From assembly GCA_946478525.1 (NCBI GenBank), contig CAMLCH010000028.1, forward strand, positions 1-34,260: a DNA stretch of 34,260 nt, read 5' to 3'. A model generated the notes under the pieces. That model did no database searches and had not been told where the DNA came from. It was given only the letters and a program-made list of their open reading frames with translations. This DNA is from Snodgrassella alvi_G. GTDB taxonomy: Bacteria; Pseudomonadota; Gammaproteobacteria; Burkholderiales; Neisseriaceae. Position 1 is the stretch's first letter; each line of letters begins with the position of its first letter. Both the position numbers and the translations under genes were made by a program. Positions 23,137-30,911 of the stretch are shown piece after piece.

Positions 23137-24300
23137 TCATTTACCTGCTTTAAGATTTTGCCATAAGCGTAATTCGTATTTTAAGGTTTCACTTTTCGCC
23201 GGTAAGACAAGAAAGCTTTTTGCCAATAAATCTTCAGACGGAAAAATGCTACTATTTTGCTGATATTCTTTTTTCATCAGTTCTTTGGCAGGTAAACTTG
23301 CCGGGGCAAATGTTACAAAGTTGGCATTTCTGGCTGCAATATTAGGTTCCAGTAACCAGTTTAAATATCGATAAGCATTTTTAATATTGCTAGCATCTTT
23401 TGGAATGGTTAGGGTATCTATCCAGAGAGAAACACCTTCGGATGGTACTAACACATCGATATCATCTTTGCCGGTTGCCTCCTGCCGTCGACGTTTGGCA
23501 ATATTCAAATCGCCGCCAAAGCCGATAACTACACATACGTCACCTCTAGCCAGATCGTCGATATAGCCGGAGGATGAATAACGCAATACATTATTGTGGT
23601 TAATTTTTAGTACGTTAGCAGCCAGATCAATGTCATTTTTACTCTGACTGTTTGGGTCTTTACCAATGTAATGCAAAGCCAAAGGCATCATTTCTACCGG
23701 ACTATCCATGTAACTGATACCACAGCTTTTGAGCTTATCGGTATAATCTGGATTAAATACTAGATCCCATTCATTTTTGGGCATTGACGTATCACCCAAT
23801 GCTGCCTTAACTTTGTCACGATTAATAGCAATGGTATTCATTCCCCAATAGTTTGGAATGGCATACTGATTATCTGGATCAACATCTTGTAATAATTGCA
23901 GCAATTTTGGGTTGATGTATTTCCAATTTGGTAATAACTCTTTATTAAGTGGTTGGTAGGCTCCGGCTTTTATCTGCCGTGCCAAAAAGGAATTAGATGG
24001 TCCAACAATATCATAACCAGACTGTCCGGTAAGTACTTTACTTTCCAGTGTTTCATCGCTGTCATAGTAATTGTAGGTGATCTGAACGCTGTATTTTTTT
24101 TCAAATTCGCTGATGGTCTTGGGATCAACATAATCAGACCAATTGTATATTTTTAATACTTTGGTATCGCTCAGCTTTTCTGGTTGTATCGCTTTCGCAG
24201 CAGAGGCTGACTTGGTTGTGTTAGTGTCTTGCGAACCACCACAAGCAACCAAGGTACATAAAATCAAACCGGCTAAACTCAGGCGGGCTGTTTTTTTCAT
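23137..24300 (-). CDS. potF: Polyamine ABC transporter substrate-binding lipoprotein (PotF-like)
   Basis: This 387-residue protein has a lipoprotein signal with lipobox LVAC (Cys 20), a Ser/Ala/Lys-rich linker and a type-II periplasmic binding fold. Family signatures are LKIYNWSDYVDPKTISEFEK, GYDIVGPSNSFLARQIKAGA, DPDNQYAIPNYWGMNTIAIN and the later YIDDLARGDVCVVIGFGGD. It closely follows the PotF putrescine-binding pattern (IYNWSDY) rather than PotD; binding of putrescine or a related polyamine is inferred. AAAGGA lies 6 bases before ATG 24300. The permease and ATPase genes are not adjacent, so this is an orphan binding protein using a transporter encoded elsewhere, as is common in Neisseria. 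Confidence 0.9.
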   Translation of the reverse strand: MKKTARLSLAGLILCTLVACGGSQDTNTTKSASAAKAIQPEKLSDTKVLKIYNWSDYVDPKTISEFEKKYSVQITYNYYDSDETLESKVLTGQSGYDIVGPSNSFLARQIKAGAYQPLNKELLPNWKYINPKLLQLLQDVDPDNQYAIPNYWGMNTIAINRDKVKAALGDTSMPKNEWDLVFNPDYTDKLKSCGISYMDSPVEMMPLALHYIGKDPNSQSKNDIDLAANVLKINHNNVLRYSSSGYIDDLARGDVCVVIGFGGDLNIAKRRRQEATGKDDIDVLVPSEGVSLWIDTLTIPKDASNIKNAYRYLNWLLEPNIAARNANFVTFAPASLPAKELMKKEYQQNSSIFPSEDLLAKSFLVLPAKSETLKYELRLWQNLKAGK

Positions 24301-24631
24301 GTTTTTCCTTTAAATAAATATGCATCAGTCATGGTTGTGCTGGTGCGGAATTTAATTCTACTATCTTTGTAACATTATTTCGGGTTGATATGGGATAACT
24401 CAACTGAAATAATGTAATTGTGTTGTTGGAATTGTCCTTATGTGACGGAAAAATATAGTTGCAGGTAGGCGTATGGCAAAAACTACGGTAAGATAAGCGC
24501 ATGATTTTAACAAGGGCAAGAAGCTGGATGAGTGACAAATAAAGCCCTGTTTCTGGTTACTGTTTTCAGGCAGTCTGCGATCATACAGACTGCCTGAAAA
24601 CGATTAATTGCCTATATAAACTGACACAAAC
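24301..24631. other. Divergent spacer between potF and alaS
   Basis: Promoters for both genes must lie here. No gene is seen. The clear structure is the inverted repeat at 24562-24601 close to alaS, listed separately. Confidence 0.5.
24562..24601. repeat. Inverted pair resembling a DNA-uptake sequence
   Basis: GTTTTCAGGCAGTCTG (24562-24577) and its exact complement (24586-24601) enclose an 8-base loop. The right arm contains AGACTGCCTGAA, one base from the Simonsiella-type uptake sequence AGGCTGCCTGAA, and related in pattern to the Neisseria sequence ending GTCTGAA. In Neisseria such sequences often occur as inverted pairs in terminators. Here the pair is 30 bases upstream of alaS, between divergent genes, so a normal terminator role is unlikely. 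Confidence 0.55.
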
Positions 24632-27259
24632 ATGAAAACAGCAGAATTACGAAGTAAATTTCTACAATTTTTTGAAAGTAAAAATCATCAGATTGTATCT
24701 TCTTCTTCACTGGTACCGCCACAGGATGATAAAACCTTGTTGTTTACCAATGCCGGTATGAACCAGTTTAAAGATGTCTTTCTGGGTTTTGATAAACGAC
24801 CGTATAACCGTGCCACAACTGCACAGAAGTGTGTGCGTGCGGGTGGCAAGCACAATGACTTAGAAAATGTCGGCTACACAGCTCGCCATCACACATTTTT
24901 TGAAATGCTGGGTAATTTCAGTTTTGGTGATTATTTCAAACGCGATGCGTTACTTTTCGCCTGGGAGTTTTTGACCAGTCCACAATGGCTAAATTTGCCA
25001 AAAGAAAAATTACTGGCAACTGTTTATGCTGAAGATGATGAAGCTTATGATATCTGGCTGAATGAAATCGGTTTGCCACCAGAAAAAATCATTCGTATCG
25101 GTGACAATAAAGGGTCACGTTATGCATCAGATAATTTCTGGCAAATGGGGGATACCGGTCCCTGTGGTCCCTGTTCAGAAATTTTTTATGATCATGGTGA
25201 AGATATCTGGGGCGGACCTCCGGGTAGTGCCGAAGAAGATGGTGACCGTTTTATTGAAATCTGGAACTGTGTGTTTATGCAGTATAACCGTGATGAAAAC
25301 GGTACGATGAATAAACTGCCACGTCCATCGGTAGATACCGGTATGGGACTGGAACGTGTCTCTGCCGTTTTGCAGCATGTGCACAGTAACTATGAAATTG
25401 ATTTGTTTGTTAACCTGTTACAGGCTGTAGCTCGTGTAGTAGGTGTGCCATATACACAGCAAATGCCCAGTTTGAAAGTGATTGCTGACCACATCCGTTC
25501 ATGTACATTTTTGATTGTAGACGGAGTTTTACCAAGCAATGAGGGACGGGGTTATGTGCTGCGTCGCATTATTCGTCGTGCCGTGCGGCATGGTTACAAG
25601 CTTGGTTGTAAACAGGCATTCTTCCATCTGCTGGTAGCTGATTTGGCTAAGGAAATGGGGGAAGCTTATCCGCAACTGATTGAAAAACAGGCACAGATCA
25701 GTGAAATTTTGCAGCAAGAGGAAAGTCGTTTCGCGCAAACGCTGGAAACCGGCATGGCTTTACTGGAAAATGCCCTGCAAAAAGATGCTGAGTGCTTGTC
25801 TGGTGAAGTGATTTTTAAATTATATGATACCTATGGTTTTCCTTATGATCTGACTGCGGATATTGCACGCGAACGCAATATTAGTCTGGACGAAGAAGGC
25901 TTTGAACGAGAAATGGCCGCACAGCGTGCCCGTGCCCGTGCAGCACAGAATTTTAAAGCTAATACTCAGCTAAGCTATGAAGGTAAGGATACTGAATTTC
26001 ATGGCTATACAGTACGGCAGAGTGAAAGTACAGTTCTGGCACTATATAAAGATGGTGAAGCGGTACAGCAGTTAAGTGCCGGTGAATCAGGAGCTGTAGT
26101 AATCGATTTCACCCCATTTTATGCTGAATCCGGCGGGCAAGTTGGTGATGTCGGCTATATTTTTGCTGGTGAAAACCGTTTTCAGGTGCTGGATACCCAA
26201 AAAATTAAAGCCAGTGTATTTGCCCAGTTTGGTGAAATGCTGGCTGGTACCGTAAAAGTGGGTGATGCGGTTACTGCTCAGGTTGATAATGATATACGTG
26301 ATGCCTGTATGCGTAATCACAGTGCTACCCATTTGATGCATCGTGCTCTGCGTGATGTATTGGGTACGCATGTTGAACAAAAAGGATCGCTGGTCACACC
26401 GGAACGCACCCGCTTTGATTTTTCTCATCCACAAGCACTAACAGCGGTTCAATTAGCGGAAGTGGAACGGCGAGTTAATTTGGCCATATTAGCTAATGTT
26501 CCTGTTTGTGCTCAGCAGATGACGTTTGATGAAGCTATTTCAGCCGGCGCGATGGCTCTATTTGGTGAAAAATACGGCGATCAGGTGCGTATGCTGAGTA
26601 TGGGTGACTTCTCTGCTGAATTGTGTGGTGGTACTCATGTCGCACGCACTGGTGATATTGGGCTGTTTAAAATTATTTCTGAGGGTGGTATTGCTGCCGG
26701 TGTTCGTCGCATCGAGGCAGTCACCGGCATGGTTTCTTTGCACTATGTGCAACAACAAGAGGAGCTATTAAAAGTAGCTGTATCTGAAGTGAAAGCTCAA
26801 ACTGTTGAGGATTTATTACCTAAAATCCAGTCGATACAATCACATACAAAACAATTGGAAAAATCTCTATTGCAGGCAAAAGGAGAACTGGCTAAACAAG
26901 CTGGTATGACTTTACTACAACAGGCACAGCAGCTCGGAACTGCACGCTTGATTGTTAGGCAGATAGAGGCTGATAGCAATGCTTTGCGTGAGATTACTAC
27001 CTCATTAACCGCAAAAGGTCATAATATTGTTGTTTTATTGGCCGCCGTAAATGAAGGTAAAATAGCGATTACTGCTGGTGTATCTAAAGAATTAAGTAAA
27101 ACAGTCAAGGCAGGGGAATTAGTTAACTTTGTCGCGACTCAGGTAGGTGGTAAAGGTGGTGGTCGTCCTGATCTGGCTCAAGCCGGTGGTCAGGATATTG
27201 ATCAGCTTGCTACTGCATTGTCCAGTGTAGCCAATTGGTTGAAGGCCAGAGCAGTATGA
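24632..27259 (+). CDS. alaS: Alanyl-tRNA synthetase
   Basis: AlaRS charges tRNA-Ala. The 875-residue protein has the full architecture. The class II catalytic domain fills about residues 1-240 (LRSKFLQFFESKNHQIVSSS, PQDDKTLLFTNAGMNQFKDV, VGYTARHHTFFEMLGNFSFG, and motif 3 region DTGMGLERVSAVLQ). The tRNA-recognition domain follows. The editing domain carries its zinc ligands NHSATHLMH and CGGTHVARTGDIG, used to remove mischarged serine and glycine. The C-Ala domain ends with GGKGGGRPDLAQAGG. No clear ribosome site precedes ATG 24632. A strong inverted repeat lies 30 bases upstream. mlaC follows 80 bases downstream and may be co-transcribed. Confidence 0.97.
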   Translation: MKTAELRSKFLQFFESKNHQIVSSSSLVPPQDDKTLLFTNAGMNQFKDVFLGFDKRPYNRATTAQKCVRAGGKHNDLENVGYTARHHTFFEMLGNFSFGDYFKRDALLFAWEFLTSPQWLNLPKEKLLATVYAEDDEAYDIWLNEIGLPPEKIIRIGDNKGSRYASDNFWQMGDTGPCGPCSEIFYDHGEDIWGGPPGSAEEDGDRFIEIWNCVFMQYNRDENGTMNKLPRPSVDTGMGLERVSAVLQHVHSNYEIDLFVNLLQAVARVVGVPYTQQMPSLKVIADHIRSCTFLIVDGVLPSNEGRGYVLRRIIRRAVRHGYKLGCKQAFFHLLVADLAKEMGEAYPQLIEKQAQISEILQQEESRFAQTLETGMALLENALQKDAECLSGEVIFKLYDTYGFPYDLTADIARERNISLDEEGFEREMAAQRARARAAQNFKANTQLSYEGKDTEFHGYTVRQSESTVLALYKDGEAVQQLSAGESGAVVIDFTPFYAESGGQVGDVGYIFAGENRFQVLDTQKIKASVFAQFGEMLAGTVKVGDAVTAQVDNDIRDACMRNHSATHLMHRALRDVLGTHVEQKGSLVTPERTRFDFSHPQALTAVQLAEVERRVNLAILANVPVCAQQMTFDEAISAGAMALFGEKYGDQVRMLSMGDFSAELCGGTHVARTGDIGLFKIISEGGIAAGVRRIEAVTGMVSLHYVQQQEELLKVAVSEVKAQTVEDLLPKIQSIQSHTKQLEKSLLQAKGELAKQAGMTLLQQAQQLGTARLIVRQIEADSNALREITTSLTAKGHNIVVLLAAVNEGKIAITAGVSKELSKTVKAGELVNFVATQVGGKGGGRPDLAQAGGQDIDQLATALSSVANWLKARAV

Positions 27260-27342
27260 ATTTTTTGCAGATGAAAAATCAAACGGTTTTTTTAGGAGAT
27301 AGTTGTAAGCCTATGGTTTGATTTCCATACAGGAGAGGAATG

Positions 27343-27960
27343 ATGCAGAAGTACTTAAAAAGTTGTTTAGCAGTGTGGATGATGTTGTGTTCTGTGTGGG
27401 CATATGCAGCTACTCAGGAACAAATAGCACAGCAGCAGTTACAACAAAATGTTCAGATGGTGTTATCTGTCGCTAAAGATAAGAGTCTGAATGAGCAGCA
27501 GCGAATCAGTCAAATTGAACGTTATGCTGATCAGTATCTGGACTATGAACGAATTTCTGCATTAGCGGTGGGCTTGCCATGGCGGCAATTTACCCCACAG
27601 CAAAAGCAGGATTTCAAAGCAGCTTTTAAAAATATGATTGTTCGTATTTATGCACATTCAGCCCTGTTGGGTGCTGCAAATGCTCAAGTGAAAGTTTTAC
27701 CCAAAGTTGTAAATCAGGGGAATAACAAGCTAGAAACTTTTACCGAAATAGTCAGTACCAATAATAAGCGCTATACCGTTGGTTATCAGATGTATTTTTC
27801 TGGCGGTGTTTTTAAAATTTATAATTTCCGCGTGAATGGTACCAGTTTGGTAACGGTGTATCGTACCCAATTTGATCAGTCCATCAAAGAAAAGGGCATT
27901 GATGGCACTATTGCGCAATTGCGCGAGCGAGGTTTTGGTAAAGTACAGGCAGTTAAATAG
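27343..27960 (+). CDS. mlaC: MlaC-type phospholipid-binding periplasmic protein
   Basis: MlaC shuttles phospholipids across the periplasm between the outer-membrane lipoprotein MlaA and the inner-membrane MlaFEDB transporter. The protein has about 205 residues with a signal peptide (QKYLKSCLAVWMMLCSVWAY, cleaved after AYA). The Ttg2D/MlaC domain follows: QRISQIERYADQYLDYERIS, ALAVGLPWRQFTPQQKQDFK, then VGYQMYFSGGVFKIYNFRVN and the ending IAQLRERGF. Two ATGs are adjacent; the second (27343) has the better distance from AGGAG and is used here, while 27340 is the alternative. The other mla genes are not in the window, so this copy is separated from its usual operon. Confidence 0.88.
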   Translation: MQKYLKSCLAVWMMLCSVWAYAATQEQIAQQQLQQNVQMVLSVAKDKSLNEQQRISQIERYADQYLDYERISALAVGLPWRQFTPQQKQDFKAAFKNMIVRIYAHSALLGAANAQVKVLPKVVNQGNNKLETFTEIVSTNNKRYTVGYQMYFSGGVFKIYNFRVNGTSLVTVYRTQFDQSIKEKGIDGTIAQLRERGFGKVQAVK

Positions 27961-27994
27961 CAGTTTAAAATGAAGTAATGTTGAGATGAATTAT

Positions 27995-28027
27995 AAAAAA
28001 GGTGATGGATAATCCATCACCTTTTTT
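27995..28027. terminator. Bidirectional terminator between mlaC and glsB-like gene
   Basis: AAAAAAGGTGATGGA pairs with TCCATCACCTTTTTT around a 3-base loop, with T residues on both strands, between the two convergent stops. Confidence 0.92.
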
Positions 28028-28028
28028 A

Positions 28029-28280
28029 TTAATACTGTCTGTTTTTAAATTTACCATACAGGAATAAAATAAGACAGGCAAATATTACTGATGCAATCAA
28101 ACCAGCTTTTTCACCGGCATGATACCAGCCAAATAGCTGTCCAACATAACCAGCAACTAATGAACCGCCTATACCTAATAGGGTAGTCATCACAATGCCC
28201 AAATTATCTTTGCCCGGATAAATTAATTTAGCAAGAACACCAATGATAAAGCCAACTATAATTGTCCAGATAAAGCCCAT
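28029..28280 (-). CDS. GlsB/YeaQ/YmgE-family membrane protein
   Basis: The 83-residue protein is almost entirely hydrophobic, with three predicted helices: FIWTIIVGFIIGVLAKLI, a glycine-rich middle (TTLLGIGGSLVAGYVGQLFG) and SVIFACLILFLYGKF. The conserved GxLAKxIxPGKDxxG loop between helices one and two is present (GVLAKLIYPGKDNLG). This is the transglycosylase-associated/GlsB family of small inner-membrane proteins, often stress-induced, of unclear function. An ideal ribosome site (AAGGAG, 6 bases) precedes ATG 28280. Confidence 0.92.
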   Translation of the reverse strand: MGFIWTIIVGFIIGVLAKLIYPGKDNLGIVMTTLLGIGGSLVAGYVGQLFGWYHAGEKAGLIASVIFACLILFLYGKFKNRQY

Positions 28281-28548
28281 AATATACTCCTTGTATGTTA
28301 GAGACTTAATCTTAATACTGCTAAGTGATTGAAAGTAAAATGTTTATGTAAATTAATTGCTTAGCTAAGTATATTTTTTCAATGTTTGTGTAATGTTGCG
28401 CCTAACAGATATTTTGCAGATTTTGACATTCTAAGCCTAGTAATTCAGCCTGAAATTAGCGTTGTTTCCTGAATAGCCTGGTCAATTATATGAATAAAGA
28501 GACAAGTAATTCATTTTATAACCAGCCAGATGTTATAGTTCATAAAAA
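28281..28548. other. Spacer, nothing recognised apart from presumed promoter
   Basis: AT-rich with no open frame of note. It should contain the promoter of the GlsB-type gene on the minus strand. Confidence 0.4.
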
Positions 28549-28570
28549 AGCACAGCTAAAAAGCTGTGCT
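28549..28570 (-). terminator. Intrinsic terminator after the small secreted-protein gene
   Basis: AGCACAGCT pairs with AGCTGTGCT around a four-base loop and is followed on the minus strand by TTTTTT, 18 bases past the stop. Confidence 0.9.
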
Positions 28571-28587
28571 ATTAAATTCTGAGCCGA

Positions 28588-28797
28588 TTAGTTATCACCG
28601 CGATAACCATTTAAATCATGGTAAGGTGCGCCACTGGAAGGATTGCCATAAACATGATTGGTATTTTGACCATTCTGAGCAGTGGATTGAGTGAAATTAT
28701 TGATGTCTGTATCATCATTTTCTGCGTTTGCCATAGCTATACCGGCTGTCATACTTAAAGAAGCTGCTAATAAAAATACAGAAGCTATTTTCTTCAT
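28588..28797 (-). CDS. Small secreted protein, 69 residues
   Basis: A classic signal peptide (MKKIASVFLLAASLSMTAGI) with cleavage after AMA near residue 23 precedes a mature part of about 46 residues. That part is rich in Asn, Asp, Gly and Gln (NHVYGNPSSGAPYHDLNGYR) and should be disordered and acidic. It has no cysteines. AAAGGA 6 bases before ATG 28797 and a strong terminator show an active gene. I do not recognise the family. A pair of 16-bp direct repeats lies about 140 bases upstream. Confidence 0.78.
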   Translation of the reverse strand: MKKIASVFLLAASLSMTAGIAMANAENDDTDINNFTQSTAQNGQNTNHVYGNPSSGAPYHDLNGYRGDN

Positions 28798-29099
28798 TTT
28801 GTTTCCTTTCGTATATTTATTATTAGAGTAAATACTGAATCAGACGCAATGTTTAATTCATTATTTACCATAACAATATATTAATACCTTATCGAATATT
28901 CGTTCAGGTTTAATAGATCAAAGCTTAGTTTCTCACTAGGAAACCAAATAAGTTGCATCCTAGGAAACCAAATAAAACGTAACTCCATCAAAAAACAGAC
29001 TAAAGTGCTATCATGTTCATAACACTCTAATCTGTTTTCAGTATAGCTATATTTAAAAGCAGTAGCAATTTAATTTCATTAACTAATTAATGATATATG
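28798..29099. other. Spacer with a 16-bp direct repeat
   Basis: No gene is seen in these 302 bases. The repeat CTAGGAAACCAAATAA at 28936-28951 and 28960-28975 is the only notable structure. Confidence 0.5.
28936..28975. repeat. Two exact copies of CTAGGAAACCAAATAA, 24-bp period
   Basis: The copies start at 28936 and 28960. A period near two helix turns would place both on about the same face of the DNA, as for tandem operator sites of the secreted-protein gene downstream on the minus strand. Function is unknown. Confidence 0.6.
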
Positions 29100-30350
29100 T
29101 TATTTGCCATAAACAGGTAAGCGATTGCAAATATTTTTTATCTTATTTCCAATTTCTGCAATCATCTGTTCGTTATCAGCATTTTCTAATGCATCTGCAA
29201 TCAGATGAGCCAGTTCACGGGTATCGCTTTCCTTGAAACCGCGTGTAGTAATAGCTGCTGTACCCAGCCGAATACCAGAAGTAACAAAAGGTTTTTCAGG
29301 ATCATTAGGGATGGCATTTTTATTGACGGTAATATTGGCTTTCCCCAATACCGCTTCGGCAGTTTTACCGGTAATTTTTTTCGGGCGCAGATCAACCAGA
29401 AACATATGGCTTTCTGTTTTACCGGAAACAATTCGCAAACCTCTTTCAATCAGTGTTTCTGCTAAAACTTTAGCGTTGGCTTTTACCTGTTTGGCATATT
29501 GGGTAAATTCTGGTTGTAATGCTTCCTTAAAGGCTACCGCTTTGGCGGCAATAACATGCATTAATGGACCACCCTGCAGGCATGGGAAAATAGCAGAATT
29601 AAGTGCTTTAGCGTGTTCGTCACTGCGAGACAGAATGACGCCACCGCGCGGACCACGCAGCGTTTTATGGGTAGTGGTGGTGACGAAATCAGCATACGGT
29701 ACCGGATTAGGATATTCATTAGCAGCTACCAAGCCGGCATAATGAGCCATGTCTACAAATAAATAAGCGCCTACCTTATCCGCGATAGCACGGAAACGTG
29801 CCCAGTCAATTTCCAGAGCGTAAGCAGAAGCACCCGCAACAATCATTTTTGGCTTGTGTTCAACTGCCAGTTTTTCGACTTCGTTGTAATCCAATACTTC
29901 ATTTTCGTCTAGCCCGTAAGCAATAACATTATATAAGCGACCGGAAATATTCACGCTGGCACCATGAGTAAGATGTCCGCCATGTGCCAGAGACATACCT
30001 AAAATAGTGTCACCTGGTTTGAGTACGCTGGCATAAACAGCCTGATTGGCCTGAGATCCAGAATGGGGTTGTACATTGACATAGGTAGCGCCAAACAATT
30101 CTTTCAAACGATTAATGGCCAGTTCTTCGACAATGTCAACATATTCACAGCCACCATAATAACGTTTACCCGGATAGCCTTCGGCATATTTATTGGTTAG
30201 CTGACTACCCTGAGCTTCCATTACTGCATAGCTGACATAATTTTCTGAAGCAATCAGCTCAACATGATCCTGTTGCCGCTGGTCTTCCTGGGCTATGGCC
30301 TTGGCCAATTCAGGGTCAAAATTTTCGATAGTCAATTCTTTAGAAAACAT
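29100..30350 (-). CDS. glyA: Serine hydroxymethyltransferase
   Basis: GlyA interconverts serine and glycine and loads one-carbon units on tetrahydrofolate, using pyridoxal phosphate. The 416-residue length is standard. Motifs include RQQDHVELIASENYVS at the start, GYPGKRYYGGCEYVD, the PLP-lysine segment VTTTTHKTLRGPRGG near residue 230, and the C-terminal VTSGIRLGTAAITTRGF. AAAGGA precedes ATG 30350. No glycine riboswitch was recognised upstream. It is a single-gene unit. Confidence 0.97.
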   Translation of the reverse strand: MFSKELTIENFDPELAKAIAQEDQRQQDHVELIASENYVSYAVMEAQGSQLTNKYAEGYPGKRYYGGCEYVDIVEELAINRLKELFGATYVNVQPHSGSQANQAVYASVLKPGDTILGMSLAHGGHLTHGASVNISGRLYNVIAYGLDENEVLDYNEVEKLAVEHKPKMIVAGASAYALEIDWARFRAIADKVGAYLFVDMAHYAGLVAANEYPNPVPYADFVTTTTHKTLRGPRGGVILSRSDEHAKALNSAIFPCLQGGPLMHVIAAKAVAFKEALQPEFTQYAKQVKANAKVLAETLIERGLRIVSGKTESHMFLVDLRPKKITGKTAEAVLGKANITVNKNAIPNDPEKPFVTSGIRLGTAAITTRGFKESDTRELAHLIADALENADNEQMIAEIGNKIKNICNRLPVYGK

Positions 30351-30859
30351 AGTCTTGATTCCTTTAAAATGGAAATTGAAAAAATGTAGAGAAATAATAA
30401 TGATAGGTAAATTTACCGTTAAAGTTATTTTAACTGATAGTGCTGCTGAGGTGGCTGAATTTGTTAATTGCTTTTAATAAAATTCTATTCGTTTTTGATT
30501 CAGATTGATTAATCACCATAATGCGTCAACGCAGACATAGTATGAGCAGCTATCATTATGTTGTATACGAAAATATATTTTTATTATTGGACTACCTAAC
30601 AAAATTATTAAGATAAAATTTAGAAAAAAGAGATAAATTACCCTGATTATGTGTTTTTGTACCAGATAATAAATAAACAATATAATTTAAATTCGCGAAT
30701 GATTAATATAATCATGGTTAAATAGATATTTATGAAGCCAATAACATTTTAGTAGAATTGAAGAGTGGATAGTAATGCAGTTTGATAGGCTTGCTATTTT
30801 AGTTAGCGCAAACTTTTATTAATTATGTTTTATTTATTTAAATCTAGTTGATTAATAAA
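30351..30859. other. Spacer between glyA and pilC
   Basis: It contains the glyA promoter region, not resolved here. A 25-codon open stretch at 30401-30478 on the plus strand (MIGKFTVKVILTDSAAEVAE onward) reads smoothly but has no ribosome site and is probably chance. Nothing else is recognised. Confidence 0.4.
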
Positions 30860-30889
30860 ACTATGGTCAGATAGATATCTGACCATAGT
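30860..30889 (-). terminator. Intrinsic terminator after pilC
   Basis: ACTATGGTCAGATA pairs with TATCTGACCATAGT (14-bp perfect arms, tight loop) and is followed by TTTTATT on the minus strand, 22 bases past the stop. Confidence 0.85.
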
Positions 30890-30911
30890 AAATGGTGATT
30901 AGCATCAGCTT

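Noticed and set aside
26087..26434. 115-codon minus-strand frame inside alaS
   Set aside because: It is a shadow of the editing-domain region of alaS.
29205..29742. Plus-strand open frames of 86 and 169 codons inside glyA
   Set aside because: They are shadows of the conserved glyA coding strand, with no start signals.
30401..30478. 25-codon plus-strand frame upstream of glyA
   Set aside because: It reads smoothly but lacks a ribosome site and any context.
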